Assembly: GCF_030463535.1 (NCBI RefSeq)
Contig: NC_132878.1
Coordinates: 93,598,839-93,662,838 of the forward strand
Origin: Salminus brasiliensis
Lineage: Eukaryota; Chordata; Actinopteri; Characiformes; Bryconidae
Length of the DNA stretch: 64,000 nt
Direction: 5' to 3'
Shown: piece by piece, positions 62,326 to 64,000 of the stretch
Position numbering within the stretch: position 1 is the first letter of the stretch
Layout: the number at the start of each line of letters is the position of its first letter
Made by a program: the position numbers and the translations under genes
Notes under the pieces: model-generated
Databases searched by the model: none
What the model saw: the letters and a program-made list of their open reading frames with translations, nothing else
What the model was told of the DNA's origin: nothing

Positions 62326-62470
62326 ATGTGACTGGCAGTTGTTCCAGTTTGGACCAATAGAAATGCTCCAAAATGACACTGGAATAAAATCTGTTTAATT
62401 TACTTAAATTAGAAATTAAGGTTTTTCTTCTCCTGTAAAGTTACCAGGAGTCCTTGTAACTCCTTATTCT
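62326..62470 (+). repeat. dispersed CCAATAGAAATGCTC repeat, copy 6
   Basis: Contains GACTGGCAGTTGTTCC and GGACCAATAGAAATGCTCCA, immediately after the LINE tail. Confidence 0.65.
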
Positions 62471-62579
62471 AAAAAAATACTGCTGGCACGTCCTGACATA
62501 CTGACCTGCCCACACCCCGTGCGCTCACAAGAACAACTTGTTTCTTAAAATGATCAGATTTCCTTATCATTCATCTCTA

Positions 62580-63160
62580 AAAACGTCCATATTCTCTGCA
62601 ATAGATCGTCAAGAGCCTGCCCTGGACGTCATCGGCACTGTGCTTCTGATAAGAGACGAAGGCTGAAAAGAGCAGGGCCGGAATTAAGATTTATACTAAA
62701 ACTGATTAAAAAAGGTGTATGAATCATTACAGTAAAAATGTGCTGCATCCTTCATTGAGGTGACAGCAGTGTGCCTGTTGTGTCAGGCGCTGTAAAGGCA
62801 TCCATCTCTCCGAACGCCAAGTCTGGCAGAAGCCGCTTTTGACACAGATGTTGGGATAAATATTGTTCATTAATCACACGTCTCGCACGCAGCATCGCGC
62901 CCGGTCTCCCAAAGAGATGCCCGTCGAGAAAGTGAGCGAGAGTGAGAAACCGAGAGAGGCGTGTAAAAGCTGGGGCGGGCCAGCGGGCCGCCGTCAACAG
63001 GTAAAATGGGATGAGTCCGGGCCCCTTTAAATGATAAACATCTGCAGGCCTTATCACAGTGCCCAGGAAGTCTCGCTACGGCGCTATCGCAGCGATCTGC
63101 TTGGCTTTCCGTCATGGGAGAGGCGCACAAAAACGTCCAGCTGCTGCTTTCTGCCATTGC
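62580..63160. promoter_or_regulatory. candidate noncoding element upstream of the first exon seen
   Basis: This repeat-free block of mixed composition contains AAATATTGTTCATTAATCAC (forkhead and homeodomain-like words), GATAAACATCTGC and several CpG-rich stretches. It lies about 2.4-3.0 kb upstream of the exon at 60174, inside an intron. Function is inferred. Confidence 0.35.
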
Positions 63161-63169
63161 CTTCCATTC

Positions 63170-64000
63170 TCTCGCTTACTCTCTCTCTCGCTCAAATCAT
63201 CTCATCTCTAGCTATGTAACTCTCACACTCTCTCACACCTTCTGTGTAACTGTCAATATTTCTCTCATACTCTCTCTCTCTTTGTAACTCCCTCACAATG
63301 TCTCTCGCCCTGTCTGCTGCTGCCACTACCACTACTACTACTCTAAGCCTTCTCCATTGTGTGGGAGGCCTGGGTTATTCCCCCATTTCAACACACCTTA
63401 ATTATAGCCTCTTTCCAACACTAACAGGCGATGTACGATGTGTGTGGGGAGTGCAGGGCGGCTGTAGTTGTGGTAGCCAGCGTGGTTCCCTACCCTGGCC
63501 TTGGAGTAAGCCCTGCAATTTACAACACATTGACAAAGGTTTTCCTGCTCTAACAATCCCAGAAGCTCAGCTGATTTTTGCAAATAAATATTTGAAATAA
63601 GACTAATGTGTGTTCCAGCTGTGACCCACTAACAGGTACAGGTGACACAAGATAGGGCCCAGAAAAATAGTCCCATCCCTTTCATTAAAACTTGAACTGC
63701 GGGAATCAAGAAAGTCTTGACGGTCAACAACACAGCACAGATACTGCAGCTATAGATCAGCTTGAATAGCACTGGTATGTTATCTGACTAGTTGGGCCAG
63801 GTGTTAGTAGCTGTATTAGAGCAGGAAAAAAAACAACAACAGTGCAGGGCCGGGGTACTCCAGGACCAGGCTGAGAAGTGGCGCCTGCCTGTGACTGGCC
63901 CACAGAGACATCACTGGAATGACTGGATGGCTATCTGCTGCTGTGCAGCTAACCAGCTGCTCTCTGGGTGCTTAGCTCTTTTGTCCTTGTGTCGTGAGGC
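63170..64000. other. satb1 intron at the window edge, nothing recognised
   Basis: CTCTCT-type simple sequence lies at 63175-63290. No satb1 exon (expected to end near PLSQ) was found here. Confidence 0.4.

Overview
The window looks like a teleost fish chromosome segment. It is AT-rich, littered with decayed Tc1/mariner, hAT-like, LINE and tRNA-derived SINE copies and microsatellites, and carries one recognisable protein-coding gene. That gene is satb1 on the minus strand. It encodes the chromatin-organising transcription factor with two CUT domains and a C-terminal homeodomain. An otophysan fish is plausible from the repeat types, but this is a weak inference. Assignment to the satb1a or satb1b duplicate is not possible from sequence alone.

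Positions 1 to about 22,790 lie downstream of satb1 and look like a gene desert. I found no convincing gene there. The region holds relics of several different Tc1-like lineages (for example 46-119, 9187-9385, 11330-11723, 11850-13245, 14852-15260, 15516-15870, 16990-17265). It also holds LINE tails, a 63-bp minisatellite (4894-5600), a foldback hairpin (6492-6698), a MITE with long inverted ends (7706-8214) and G-rich tracts.

Positions 22,790 to 64,000 hold satb1. The 3' UTR is about 22,790-24,267. Reading along the minus strand, the coding exons are 60174-60063, 54898-54447, 52292-52080, an in-frame candidate cassette exon 49775-49704, 48739-48584, 29573-29367 and 24801-24268. All junctions have GT/AG sites and compatible phases. 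Together they encode 581 residues with the cassette, or 557 without it. By comparison with mammalian SATB1 this is the protein from the end of the N-terminal region to the stop codon. The N-terminal ULD region and most of the CUT-like region lie beyond position 64,000. Each CUT domain is split by a phase-0 intron at the same place.

The 19-kb intron between 48,584 and 29,573 carries most of the accessory content. It includes an AT-rich decayed tandem array, a diverged tandem duplication (35.05-36.0 kb), and a CpG-rich block with a ZNF143-type motif and an octamer (36.43-36.86 kb). It also includes a CpG-dense patch flanked by homeodomain-type TAAT sites (38.45-38.75 kb), an AT-rich candidate enhancer (47.38-47.85 kb) and several transposon copies. 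I see no clear new biological system. The most useful leads are the cassette exon, the altered residues in the homeodomain tail and at the caspase-type site, and the candidate regulatory blocks.
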